A stretch of DNA of 64,000 bases from Limnohabitans sp. Jir72. Lineage in GTDB: Bacteria > Pseudomonadota > Gammaproteobacteria > Burkholderiales > Burkholderiaceae_C. The translations under genes and the position numbers were made by a program. This document shows, one piece after another, positions 18,065 through 27,749 of the stretch (positions within the stretch are counted from its first letter, which is position 1; every line of letters begins with the position of its first letter). Below the pieces are notes generated by a model, which did not search any database, was not told the DNA's origin, and saw nothing but the letters and a program-made list of their open reading frames with translations. The stretch covers positions 1 through 64,000 of the forward strand of contig NZ_NESC01000007.1 in the NCBI RefSeq assembly GCF_003063575.1. Direction: 5' to 3'.

Positions 18065-20104
18065 ATGACAAAACCAATCACCTCACCCGTTGGCGCTGCA
18101 GCGCAAAACACCAATGCGGCCGCACGCATGCTCGCAGCCAAAGCACCAGCAGGCTTCGTTGAGCTGTCAGGCGCAGACCTGGAAGCCCTGACGCGCTTGC
18201 AGCAAACACTGCCCAGCAGCAAAAGCAGCAAATGGATGAAGACGGAAGACGAAACGTTCGTCACAGGCCAAGGCACTGTGACCGATTCGCCTGAGTGGGT
18301 GATGGCACAAGCTGAAGTGACCGAAGTGGTTTTGGGCGGTGCTGGCGGCGCAGGTGGTGCAGCCGGCGGCGCGGCCGCTGGTGCAGCTGGTGGCGCAGCG
18401 GCGGGTGCGGGCGCTGCAGGTGCAGCGGCCGCTGGCGCAGCAGGTGCTGCGGGTGCAGCGGCGGTGATATCGCCTTTGGCTTTGTTGCCTACGGTGGCTC
18501 TGGTGCCGAACAAAGGCAGCGATCCTGCGCCTACGCCACCCGCACCTCCACCAGAACCACCTCCAGTAGGTTCCCATGCTCCGGTGCTGAAATACGACAC
18601 AAACCAAACTGGTCCTGTCACTTTCAAGCTGCCAGTCAATGCAGACGACAAACTTGCAGTTGACATGCAGAGCCATACATGGAGCCCAACCGATGCGGAT
18701 GATCCTGCTGCGCACACGGTTTTCCAGTACTACTTCTTGGTTGACGGCTCTACAACCGATACATGTGCAGGATTCTGGATCGACTCAGCTACAGGCAAAA
18801 TTTACCGCCTTGACAGCGCTGACCAAAGCGAACCTGTGCCTTTTTGCATTGATCAAACATTGCACGTTGTTGTGTCGGATGGCGTACTGGTTAGCGATCC
18901 TGTTGAAGTCGTCATTGACCGCACGCTGCCGACTTTCGGCATGCTTGACGCCAATACCAATCATTCGATTTCGTACATGGTCAATAACTCGCCCACTGAC
19001 GAGCATGGTGTGACCCAGATCGTGATCCATGAGCAAAATATCGTTGATGGCGTTCGTGATCTTGACAAACTGCATGCCGATATCACTGGCTCGCACGTCA
19101 TTACAGAACTCAATTTCACGCATCAGGATGTCACAGAGGTTTGCTCTGACGGCGCACCTGTTGGTCACAACCTGGTTGCAGAAATTGATTTCCAAAATGT
19201 CGATTTGTCTGTCACGCACACTGTCACGACCGTTGTGGATCAATTTGGCACTGACACCAGCACATCGGTTGAATATGTGCAGTTCCAAGAACAAGCCACA
19301 TTCGACGGCTATCTCTTGAATCTGTATGACAGCACGATCGATCCTTCTTTGAATACGGTGAATCGTGATGAAGCGGGCTTCTATCGCCTGATCACCAATC
19401 ACGATGTCAACGGGAATTTGATTGCTACTGATTGCGAAGATGTGTTGGCTGGCCTTGAAGGCCACGACGGCGAAATCCTGAACGGTATGGGTGGTAATGA
19501 CCTTATTTTCAGTCACGGCGACAACAACGTCTTGATTGGTGGTGCTGGTGATGATTTGCTTGTGATTGGTGGCAATCAAAATACAATTGATTTGAAACCA
19601 CATCTCGATATCTCAAATGGCAGCGATACAGTCGTTGGTTTCTTCGATCATGAAGGCAGTCAAATTGATCTCGGTGTTACAGTGGGCGACCCATTTATTA
19701 ATTCATTTACGTATGTTGATTCAACCAATCTCTCAGACTTCTTGAATTCTTTCTACCAAATTGGTGATACGCCCACTCAAACAGCTGACAAAATAGATAC
19801 ATATTTATTGAACAATGCGGTTGTTTTTGAACTGGATCCTACACAAGCTGAGAATTTAACTCACATGCTTGGTTTTGATACCACCAATCTCATCGTGCCG
19901 CAAGTTTTTAACAATATCTATACCGTCACTTACTCACCTGTAGTGAATGTTGCTGATACAACAACAACGGCTACATTGAGTCATTACTCGATGGATCCTA
20001 GTCCCTATATGGCAGTATTCGCGAATGCTCCAATTGGCGACTTCAGTTCCAGCAACTTCGTGGGTGCGACCAACTGGACACCAGCCCCAGTGCTTCCCGT
20101 CTAA
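18065..20104 (+). CDS. RTX-like type I secretion substrate with Gly/Ala linker
   Basis: The 679-residue protein has no Sec signal. Residues 1-90 form a distinct N-terminal domain, followed by a Gly/Ala-only stretch at about 91-137 and a Pro-rich hinge at about 153-168 (PTPPAPPPEPPPVG). After Ig-like beta material come RTX-type calcium-binding nonapeptides near residues 475-500 (NGMGGNDLIF, IGGAGDDLLV). The C-terminal 180 residues are acidic, hydrophobic-rich and poor in Lys, as in type I secretion signals. Proximity to the T1SS genes makes it the likely cargo. The N-terminal plan recalls LapA-type retention modules, though a LapG cleavage motif is not certain. The second half is visibly lower in GC than the first. 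Confidence 0.8.
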   Translation: MTKPITSPVGAAAQNTNAAARMLAAKAPAGFVELSGADLEALTRLQQTLPSSKSSKWMKTEDETFVTGQGTVTDSPEWVMAQAEVTEVVLGGAGGAGGAAGGAAAGAAGGAAAGAGAAGAAAAGAAGAAGAAAVISPLALLPTVALVPNKGSDPAPTPPAPPPEPPPVGSHAPVLKYDTNQTGPVTFKLPVNADDKLAVDMQSHTWSPTDADDPAAHTVFQYYFLVDGSTTDTCAGFWIDSATGKIYRLDSADQSEPVPFCIDQTLHVVVSDGVLVSDPVEVVIDRTLPTFGMLDANTNHSISYMVNNSPTDEHGVTQIVIHEQNIVDGVRDLDKLHADITGSHVITELNFTHQDVTEVCSDGAPVGHNLVAEIDFQNVDLSVTHTVTTVVDQFGTDTSTSVEYVQFQEQATFDGYLLNLYDSTIDPSLNTVNRDEAGFYRLITNHDVNGNLIATDCEDVLAGLEGHDGEILNGMGGNDLIFSHGDNNVLIGGAGDDLLVIGGNQNTIDLKPHLDISNGSDTVVGFFDHEGSQIDLGVTVGDPFINSFTYVDSTNLSDFLNSFYQIGDTPTQTADKIDTYLLNNAVVFELDPTQAENLTHMLGFDTTNLIVPQVFNNIYTVTYSPVVNVADTTTTATLSHYSMDPSPYMAVFANAPIGDFSSSNFVGATNWTPAPVLPV

Positions 20105-20120
20105 ATATTGCTGCCCAATG

Positions 20121-20152
20121 AAAAACGCCACTTCTTCAAGTGGCGTTTTTTT
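20121..20152. terminator. Bidirectional Rho-independent terminator
   Basis: An 8-bp stem (CGCCACTT with AAGTGGCG) around a CTTC loop is flanked by A and T runs, extending the pairing to 12 bp. It ends the RTX-like gene on the plus strand, and the A run on the left lets it serve the tad operon from the other side. Confidence 0.9.
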
Positions 20153-20208
20153 ATGCCTGTCATTCACTGCAAATCAATTCAAGCGCGAAGAGATTCAGCG
20201 CCTGTGCA

Positions 20209-20940
20209 TTACCAAAATAAATAAGCCACTGCGGCCAAAACGATCCAAGGCCCAAAGGCGAATTCAGGTGTGTCCGATGCTGGTGATGCTGATGGGCGAA
20301 AACGCCAAGCCAGCTGACCGATCAGCGCAGTCGATGCGGCCAACAGCAGCACATTGGGCACAGCTTGCGGCCCTAGCCAAGCGCCTATGGCGGCCAGCAG
20401 TTTCATGTCGCCCTGCCCCACGCCGCTGATGCCTCGCCAGCGCATGTAAAGCTGGTCCATGGCCCACAAGATCAGGTAGCCGCACGCAGCGCCCCACACG
20501 GCGTTTTCCAGGCCCACAGTGGCCAGACTCTGCTGGGTTTGCAACAACAGCCCGAGCCACAACAATGGCTGGGTCAGCTTGTCGGGCAGCAGTTGGGTCT
20601 TCAGGTCAATGGCGGCGGCGGTCAACAGGGTCCACAACCACACAGCCCACATGAGGGTCGACCATGAAGCGCCTTGAGTCAGCACCAGCCACGCCACCAT
20701 GCCCGCACCCACCGCCGCAAACCCCAGCGTGGCCCGCCAGCGCGCAGCCGCATGCGCTGCGCAGGCTCGCAGGCCATGCGGGGCCACGGCTTGCCATGGC
20801 TCGTTTTGCACATGGGCCAGCCATTGGGCCTCTTCATTCAGGATGTTCTGGGGCAGCCAGGTGACCAGCACCGACGAGGCCAGCCCTGCCAGCCCCCCCA
20901 AACCCAAAGCGCCCGCAAGCTGCGTCCATGCCATGTTCAT
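20209..20940 (-). CDS. tadV: Prepilin peptidase of the tad locus (TadV/PilD-like)
   Basis: The 243-residue polytopic membrane protease processes the Flp prepilin and TadE/F pseudopilins. The two catalytic aspartates of the A24 family are visible: D112 in AAIDLKTQLLPD and D178 in GQGDMKLLAAIGAWLG. The N-terminal part corresponds in length to the methyltransferase segment of PilD, but the two CxxC zinc pairs of PilD are absent. The gene start overlaps the tadC stop by 4 bp. It is the last gene of the tad operon. Because pilD normally serves the type II system too, whether this enzyme processes GspG is an open question. Confidence 0.9.
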   Translation of the reverse strand: MNMAWTQLAGALGLGGLAGLASSVLVTWLPQNILNEEAQWLAHVQNEPWQAVAPHGLRACAAHAAARWRATLGFAAVGAGMVAWLVLTQGASWSTLMWAVWLWTLLTAAAIDLKTQLLPDKLTQPLLWLGLLLQTQQSLATVGLENAVWGAACGYLILWAMDQLYMRWRGISGVGQGDMKLLAAIGAWLGPQAVPNVLLLAASTALIGQLAWRFRPSASPASDTPEFAFGPWIVLAAVAYLFW

Positions 20941-21878
20941 TTGAATCCGAATGCCGCAGAAATCTGAAGCCAGCCAGGCCCCACCAGAACCACCATGATG
21001 GACGGAAAGATGAAGAAGATGAGCGGGAAAAGCATCTTGACGGGGATCTTGGCGGCGATCTCTTCAGCACGCTGTCCGCGCTTGAGGCGCATCACCTCGG
21101 ACTGCACGCGCAAGGATTCACCCAGACTGGTGCCAAAGCGCTCAGACTGGTTGAGCATGGTCACCAGCCCGCTCAGGTCTTCGAGATTCATGCGCAAAGC
21201 CAGATTTTTGAGGGCCACCATGCGCCCCGCACCGGCGCGCACTTCGAGACCCGCCAAATAAAACTCTTCGGCCAACATGGGGTTGCTGCGCGCCAGCTCT
21301 TTGGCCACACGGGTGATGGCGGCATCCAGCCCCATGCCCGACTCCAGTGCCACCACCAGCAAGTCCACCAGATCGGGCAGCCCCCGCTGCATGGTGTCGC
21401 GCCGCGCTTGGGTGCGCCAATGCAAATACGCGTCGGGCCCGTAATAGCCCAATGCTGCCGTCAAGACGGCATACAAAGCCAGTTTGTTGCTGGGCAAATC
21501 GGGTTGCAACAGCATCAAGGCCACCGACACCAGGATGGGCACCAGCAGCACCAAAATACTTTTGACCGCGTAGTAAATCCGGGGGGCATCGCTTTGCCGA
21601 AAACCGGCGCGCAAGAACTTCAGGCGAATGGCAGATTCGCCCCAGCCTTCGGTGGGCAAGGACAGCTTGTAGAGCGAGTCCATCCAGCGCGAAGCCTTGG
21701 GCACCTGCACTTGCGGCAAGACCGAAGGCTTGACGGTGCCCATCAAATCCTTGAATCGGTTTTGTGCTTTGCGTTGTTCCACAAAGCGGTTGAAGGCAAA
21801 TACCGCCACCACCACGGCAGCGAACACCAACAGACTGAAAACCAGACCCAACAGGGTAGACGTGTCCCAATTCATCAT
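20937..21878 (-). CDS. tadC: TadC-like inner-membrane pilus assembly protein
   Basis: The 313-residue membrane protein has a T2SSF domain at about residues 155-285 (GLPDLVDLLVVALESGMGLDAAITRVAKEL; LNQSERFGTSLGESLRVQSEVMRLKRGQRAEEIAAKIPVK) framed by membrane helices at the N-terminus and C-terminus (MLFPLIFFIFPSIMVVLVGP). It pairs with TadB as the platform on which the TadA ATPase acts. Spacing of 4 bp to tadB and a 4-bp overlap with the peptidase gene show tight operon packing. Confidence 0.94.
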   Translation of the reverse strand: MMNWDTSTLLGLVFSLLVFAAVVVAVFAFNRFVEQRKAQNRFKDLMGTVKPSVLPQVQVPKASRWMDSLYKLSLPTEGWGESAIRLKFLRAGFRQSDAPRIYYAVKSILVLLVPILVSVALMLLQPDLPSNKLALYAVLTAALGYYGPDAYLHWRTQARRDTMQRGLPDLVDLLVVALESGMGLDAAITRVAKELARSNPMLAEEFYLAGLEVRAGAGRMVALKNLALRMNLEDLSGLVTMLNQSERFGTSLGESLRVQSEVMRLKRGQRAEEIAAKIPVKMLFPLIFFIFPSIMVVLVGPGWLQISAAFGFK

Positions 21879-21882
21879 GACG

Positions 21883-22877
21883 TCACACCCTCACCTGCAC
21901 GATTTTCCAAAGCCAAATGCCGCCCAACAGCATCATGAAAAGTCCCACAGTGACGATGCGCAAACCCTCCGGCGAGCCCCACAAACTGTCCATGTATTTG
22001 GGATTGAACAGGGTCAGCACACCCGCCAGAATGAAAGGCAAAGTGCCCAGCACCACACCCGAAAACCGCCCCTCGGCAGAGATGATGCGGATCTTGCCCG
22101 CCAGCCTGATGCGCTCGCGCACGGTCTTGGCCAAGCCGCCCAGCAACTCGGCCAAGTTGCCCCCCGTCTCGCGCTGGATGACGATGGCGACCACAAAAAA
22201 GTCCAGGTCGGGGCTTTTGACGCGCTGCGCCATGTTGTTCATGGCGTCGGCAAAGGGCAAGCCAAAGTTGATCTCATCGACCGTCTTCTTGAACTCGCGC
22301 CCAATCGGGTCGGCAAACTCCTGCCCCACCATGCCCAAGCCTGATGACAGGCCCTGGCCAGAGCGCAAAGCCCGCGACAAGTAATCCAGCGCTTCGGGAA
22401 ACAGCTCTTCAAATTTGCGCCGTTGACGAGCGTCCTTGCGCACATGCATCAGCAAAGGCAGCAAGGCCAGGCCAGAGGCCAACAACATGGCTGACTGCCC
22501 ACGCAGGTTCAGCACCAGCCATGCGCCCAAAAAACCAATGACCCCAATCACCAGCACCATGCCCAAAAAGCCCAGCGGCGATTGGCTGGACTGGGTGCGC
22601 ATCAGCAATTCAGACAAGCGATCAAAACCTGGTAGCTTCTGAAACAAGGCTTGCAGTTCACTGTTTTGGTAGCCCGCTGTGGTCTTGAGCAAACGCTCAT
22701 CCAGCGTTACCCCAGAGGAGTTGCGCAAAAAAGCGGCAACCCGTTGACGCAGCGCCCGGCTTTGTTGCCCAAACTGCCGGGACCACATGCTGGCCAGCAC
22801 CACCACGCCCGCCACCACCAGCACAAACGTGACCGCCAGCAGCGCCCAAGGGGCCAGATCATGAATCATCAGAGCAC

Positions 22878-22881
<4 letters not shown>
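21883..22881 (-). CDS. tadB: TadB-like inner-membrane pilus assembly protein
   Basis: The 332-residue membrane protein has membrane helices near residues 10-30 and 105-145, a T2SSF domain at about 165-290 (EALDYLSRALRSGQGLSSGLGMVGQEFADPIGREFKKTVDEINFGLPFADAMNNMAQRVKSPDLDFFVVAIVIQRETGGNLAELL, given only to mark its span by ends EALDYLSRAL and GGNLAELL) and a C-terminal helix pair. It is one of the two platform proteins of the Tad pilus. The gene overlaps tadA by 4 bp. Confidence 0.94.
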
Positions 22882-24304
<1,423 letters not shown>

Positions 24305-24329
<25 letters not shown>

Positions 24330-25459
24330 AGCGATTTGTCTTTCAAGGGTTGGCCCAACCATTCAGCGGCCCAGGCCGATACTGCGCGGGCATAGTCAGA
24401 TCGGGGCTGCATGTCCACCAAGGAGGTGCCCTGCACCACCGAGGCTTTCATGCCGAGCACATCGGCAGGCAACAGGCGCAAAGGTTTTTGCGGGTAAATG
24501 CGCTCAAATTGCGTCAACTCCATGTCGGGCTTGCCAGACACGCGGTTCATTGCAAAGTTGAGCTTGGCCACGCTCAGGCCCAGGTTTTCCCACAACTGCC
24601 GGATCTGGTTGAGGCGACGCAAAGAAGGCATCGAGACCGATGACACGATCACGGCCTGGTCCAGTTGCTCCCACAGGCGCAAGCTGACGGGCGCGACACT
24701 GCTGCCCATGTCGATCAGGACGAAGCTGTATTGCGTGGCCACGAAGGCCAGCAACTGCTCCACATGCGCCGGGTCGATGGCCATGATCTTTTCAAAGGAA
24801 GTGGGCGAGGCCATGAAATGCAGGTTGCTGGTGATCTGCGTGACCATGGAAGCGAGCAAGGCATCGTCGAGGCGGCTGACTTCGTTGCAAAAATCCGCCA
24901 AATCGGCGTCAACCGGCTTGCTGGTGAGGTACACATCGGCATCCCCAAAGGGCAAAGACAAGTCGATCAGCAAGACCTTGCTGGCAGCGTCCTTGGCCAA
25001 GGCGGCGGCCATGTTGACCGCAAGGCTGGTGCTGCCATCGCCACCTTTGGCAGAGATGAACCCAATTTTGAGTGATGCGCGCTTGGGGGCTGTGCCGTTT
25101 TGCGACGATTGAATGCGGGCGCGTGCACGGTCCAGCGCGCCCCCCCACTGAACAGCGTCCACTGGCAAAACTTCGCGCACACCCATCTGCATCAGGCGCA
25201 GCAAAAATTCTGGCTCTGGGCTGACGCACACTGGCAAAACGGCGGTTTGGGCCAGCTGCGCACACACTTGTTCAAGCTGCGCCAGCAAGGGGGCTGCATC
25301 CAGAAAACCAGCGACCAACAACACATCCGGGTTGCGCACGACCACCGTGTCTGCCATGTCGGCCAGACTGCCGCTGACAAACGAGACACGGTCATGTTTG
25401 TGGGGTGTGAACGCCGATGGCACGAGCCAGTCGGGGCAGGCGTAGATCAGGATGTGCAT
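24305..25459 (-). CDS. tadZ: TadZ/CpaE-like localisation ATPase
   Basis: The 384-residue protein has a receiver-like N-terminal domain (about 1-120) and a MinD/ParA-type ATPase domain from about 130, beginning KIGFISAKGGDGSTSLAVNMA. The deviant Walker A reads KGGDGSTS, and a later VLLIDLSLPFGDADVYL corresponds to the switch region. TadZ/CpaE proteins place the pilus machine at a cell pole. The C-terminal end overlaps the tadA start by about 25 bp. It lies 9 bp after the TadE-like gene. Confidence 0.92.
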
Positions 25460-25468
25460 GGGGAATTC

Positions 25469-25975
25469 TTAATAGCAATAAGTGTTGTTGTTGCTGGGTG
25501 GAAAAACGTTCTTCCTGCTCATGCCTTCGCGCAGGACCGTGACAGGATTAGCAGGCAACGCCCAATCCAATGTCACCCAAGCAAATTGGAGTTTGAGGTT
25601 CACACCCGACAAGCTGGCCCGCACCTGTTCACAGTTGCTGTCGGTACAGCCTGCGGGGAAATATTCCAGTTTCAACCAATCGGGTTGTGCCGTGAGGTCG
25701 CTCTCTACACCCGGTGCATTGGGATCGGCGTAATAAGCCTGCCCTGTGAGTTGGAGCAAATAAACCACCTTGTTGGCGATGGAGGTTTTCTGAATCACGG
25801 ACTCGCTGGTGCAAATGCTGGCGTACCTGGCGGCCAGTCGCGTGGCCTCACCGGCGGCATTCCATGCCAACATGGTTCGGCCAAATTCCACAATGGCGAA
25901 AAAAATCAACCAAAAAAGCAGGAAGCTCAAGGTGAACTCGATCAGGACTGCGCCACGTTGTCGCTTGGCCTTCAT
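25469..25975 (-). CDS. TadE-like minor pseudopilin
   Basis: The 168-residue product begins with a basic patch and the TadE motif RQRGAVLIEFTLSFLLFWLIFFAIVEFGRTM (cleavage expected after RG, Glu in the hydrophobic helix). A short C-terminal periplasmic domain with cysteines follows (SICTSES, AGCTDSNCEQ). TadE-like proteins are processed by the prepilin peptidase and are needed for Flp pilus assembly. It is separated by 1 bp from the next TadE/F-type gene. GC is lower here than in tadA-tadC. Confidence 0.88.
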   Translation of the reverse strand: MKAKRQRGAVLIEFTLSFLLFWLIFFAIVEFGRTMLAWNAAGEATRLAARYASICTSESVIQKTSIANKVVYLLQLTGQAYYADPNAPGVESDLTAQPDWLKLEYFPAGCTDSNCEQVRASLSGVNLKLQFAWVTLDWALPANPVTVLREGMSRKNVFPPSNNNTYCY

Positions 25976-25976
25976 G

Positions 25977-26504
25977 TCAGTTCACCTGCCTGTAGGTCGA
26001 ACTGATTGGCCCAAAAACCATGGCAGGCGCATTGAACAAATCAGAAAAAATGAAGGTGTATGGGTATTTGTTGGCTGTGATCGTGACCACATTCACATTG
26101 GCGGGATAGGTGGCATTGCCAGTAGAGATGCCTTTTTTCGCTGCCGAATTGGAAGCGTCCTCAATGGTCAATTCAAATGTGACATCGTTGAAACCTGAGA
26201 ACAAGGAATCCGAGTCCACGCACGTGTTTTGCAATTTGCCTGTTTTGAAAAGGCACTTGGCCGCAGCGTGATTTTCTCCGGGCACCTGCACCGACAAATA
26301 TCGGGCCGTGTGGTGGGCCTGATGGATGAGCGTCTTGTAGGTGTAGATCAAACGCCCGACTTCAATGATTCCCAACAAGAGCGGCACCATGAACAAAACC
26401 AGAACGATCGCGAGTTCAACCAAAGCGGCACCGCCTTGGTTTCGGCGATTGGATCGCCTCATGCGCTGGACAGTCCAGGATTGGCAAACGATGGACATGT
26501 TCAC
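25977..26504 (-). CDS. TadE/TadF-like minor pseudopilin
   Basis: The 175-residue product has a basic N-terminus and the motif NQGGAALVELAIVLVLFMVPLLLGIIEVGRL, the TadE-type prepilin-like helix with its Glu. It is a paralogue of the adjacent TadE-like gene, so the pair corresponds to TadE and TadF of other tad loci. The start is GTG at 26504, coupled to the tadG stop (GTGA); an ATG at 26498 is possible. Two cysteines lie in the C-terminal domain (AAKCLF, QNTCVD). Confidence 0.85.
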   Translation of the reverse strand: MNMSIVCQSWTVQRMRRSNRRNQGGAALVELAIVLVLFMVPLLLGIIEVGRLIYTYKTLIHQAHHTARYLSVQVPGENHAAAKCLFKTGKLQNTCVDSDSLFSGFNDVTFELTIEDASNSAAKKGISTGNATYPANVNVVTITANKYPYTFIFSDLFNAPAMVFGPISSTYRQVN

Positions 26505-27430
26505 CTCACCAACACAGGGGTAAAAGGTCCAATAGCACCTGTACCGGCTATGCCAGATGCGATGCAGGTGTTGTTGTTCGGAAACGGAACTGTAGGACCA
26601 TTGATATCACCCCGATAGGTGATGCTCCCGCCTGCACCCAACTCTAAACAAACCCAACTGGAAATCTTGGCAGATGCATCGACGCTGGGAACAGCCAGAA
26701 AACGTCTGCTGGATCGCCCCACGCCTGTTCCGAAGCTGGGATCGTTGTTGTACCGAGATGTCAACGCAGAGGTCAGCGTCGTATTCAAACTGTTTGTGAG
26801 ATCGACGCTGACGATCCGTTTATCGGTGGAAATCCCACAGGAACCACCACCAGTGATCAAATCGCTGTACTGACTTGCTGTTTTTGATGACAAAGATGTT
26901 TCCAAATTGGCAACTCTCAGTGACGCACCACTCCAAGCCAGCGGCAACACACACACTTTGCTTGTTTGCTGCAAGCCAGCTTTAGAACTGGCCACAGGCA
27001 CATCATCGGCCAGGCCCACCAAGCCCATGAATACATTGATCCATCCGTTGTGCGTCGCAGTGCATTGCACAAATTTGTAATTCGTCGAAGACGCCGAAGC
27101 TGCAAAGTAAGTACCGTTCAAACTGGTGCTGAACGTGATGTCGGTTGTTGGAGAAATGTCGACGGATACAGCTTGAAAATTCTTCTTGTTCAACGCGCCT
27201 CCGACTTGGCTACCCGCAGCTGCAGCCCTGTAGGTGGCACCAGTCAACCCGTTGAGCTCAGCCGCAGCCGCCAGCGCACAAGCATCGGTGGCGTTTTGCA
27301 GCTCAGCCTGGATCACCATCAGACGGCTGCCATCCACCACAAAGCCCAAAATCACCACCAACAACACGGCCCCGATCGCTGTGATGACCGTGAAAACACC
27401 ACGCTGGCGGGAGGTGGATGGGTGCTTCAT
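26501..27430 (-). CDS. TadG-like protein with Tad helix and pilus-associated domain
   Basis: The 309-residue product starts MKHPSTSRQRGVFTVITAIG with a single N-terminal membrane helix (AVLLVVILGFVVDGSRLMVIQ), then DACALAAAAELNG, the typical TadG/Flp-operon 'TadE-like helix plus DACALAAA' pattern. The remaining periplasmic part is Ser/Thr-rich. The open frame runs up to 27640, but the ATG at 27430 overlaps the stop of the lipoprotein gene (ATGA), and the extension lacks any leader-like feature, so the shorter form is given. Confidence 0.88.
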   Translation of the reverse strand: MKHPSTSRQRGVFTVITAIGAVLLVVILGFVVDGSRLMVIQAELQNATDACALAAAAELNGLTGATYRAAAAGSQVGGALNKKNFQAVSVDISPTTDITFSTSLNGTYFAASASSTNYKFVQCTATHNGWINVFMGLVGLADDVPVASSKAGLQQTSKVCVLPLAWSGASLRVANLETSLSSKTASQYSDLITGGGSCGISTDKRIVSVDLTNSLNTTLTSALTSRYNNDPSFGTGVGRSSRRFLAVPSVDASAKISSWVCLELGAGGSITYRGDINGPTVPFPNNNTCIASGIAGTGAIGPFTPVLVR

Positions 27431-27738
27431 TTCGCCGTGGGCGCAGAAGGGGCAGACCGTCCTGTGTTGTGCAACTCCAGCCCACGCAAACTTTCTGTGG
27501 CGCTGGGCTGACCTGTGCCTTGTTTGCTGGCCTCTGCGCTCACTGGGGCCGCTGGCGTGATCGTTTGCGCCAATTTGGCTTGCGTCAAGGCTGAGCCAAA
27601 TTGCGCATCCAGCACGGGTGTTGTTGAGCCACACGCGCACAGGAGCAGCAATGCAACACTGCTCAGGCCGAGTTGAACGCTGCGCACTGCCTGTGAAGCT
27701 TGGCGGAGGTCAACAGCCAAAGCCTTGTTTTTCTTCAT
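27427..27738 (-). CDS. Small lipoprotein of the tad locus
   Basis: The 103-residue product has a lipoprotein leader with lipobox LLLCAC (SVALLLLCACGSTTPV), then an Ala/Gln/Thr-rich low-complexity mature part. It occupies the place between rcpA and tadG where other loci carry RcpB/CpaD or the TadD lipoprotein, but it is much shorter than either and has no TPR repeats. A pilotin-like role for the RcpA secretin is possible but not shown. It overlaps tadG by 4 bp and follows rcpA by 11 bp. Confidence 0.75.
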   Translation of the reverse strand: MKKNKALAVDLRQASQAVRSVQLGLSSVALLLLCACGSTTPVLDAQFGSALTQAKLAQTITPAAPVSAEASKQGTGQPSATESLRGLELHNTGRSAPSAPTAK

Positions 27739-27749
27739 GCTGGGCTCCC

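Noticed and set aside
18034-18717. Minus-strand ORF with a Pro/Ala-rich stretch opposite the RTX-like gene
   Set aside because: It is the antisense of the Gly/Ala tract and Pro-rich hinge and has no independent evidence.
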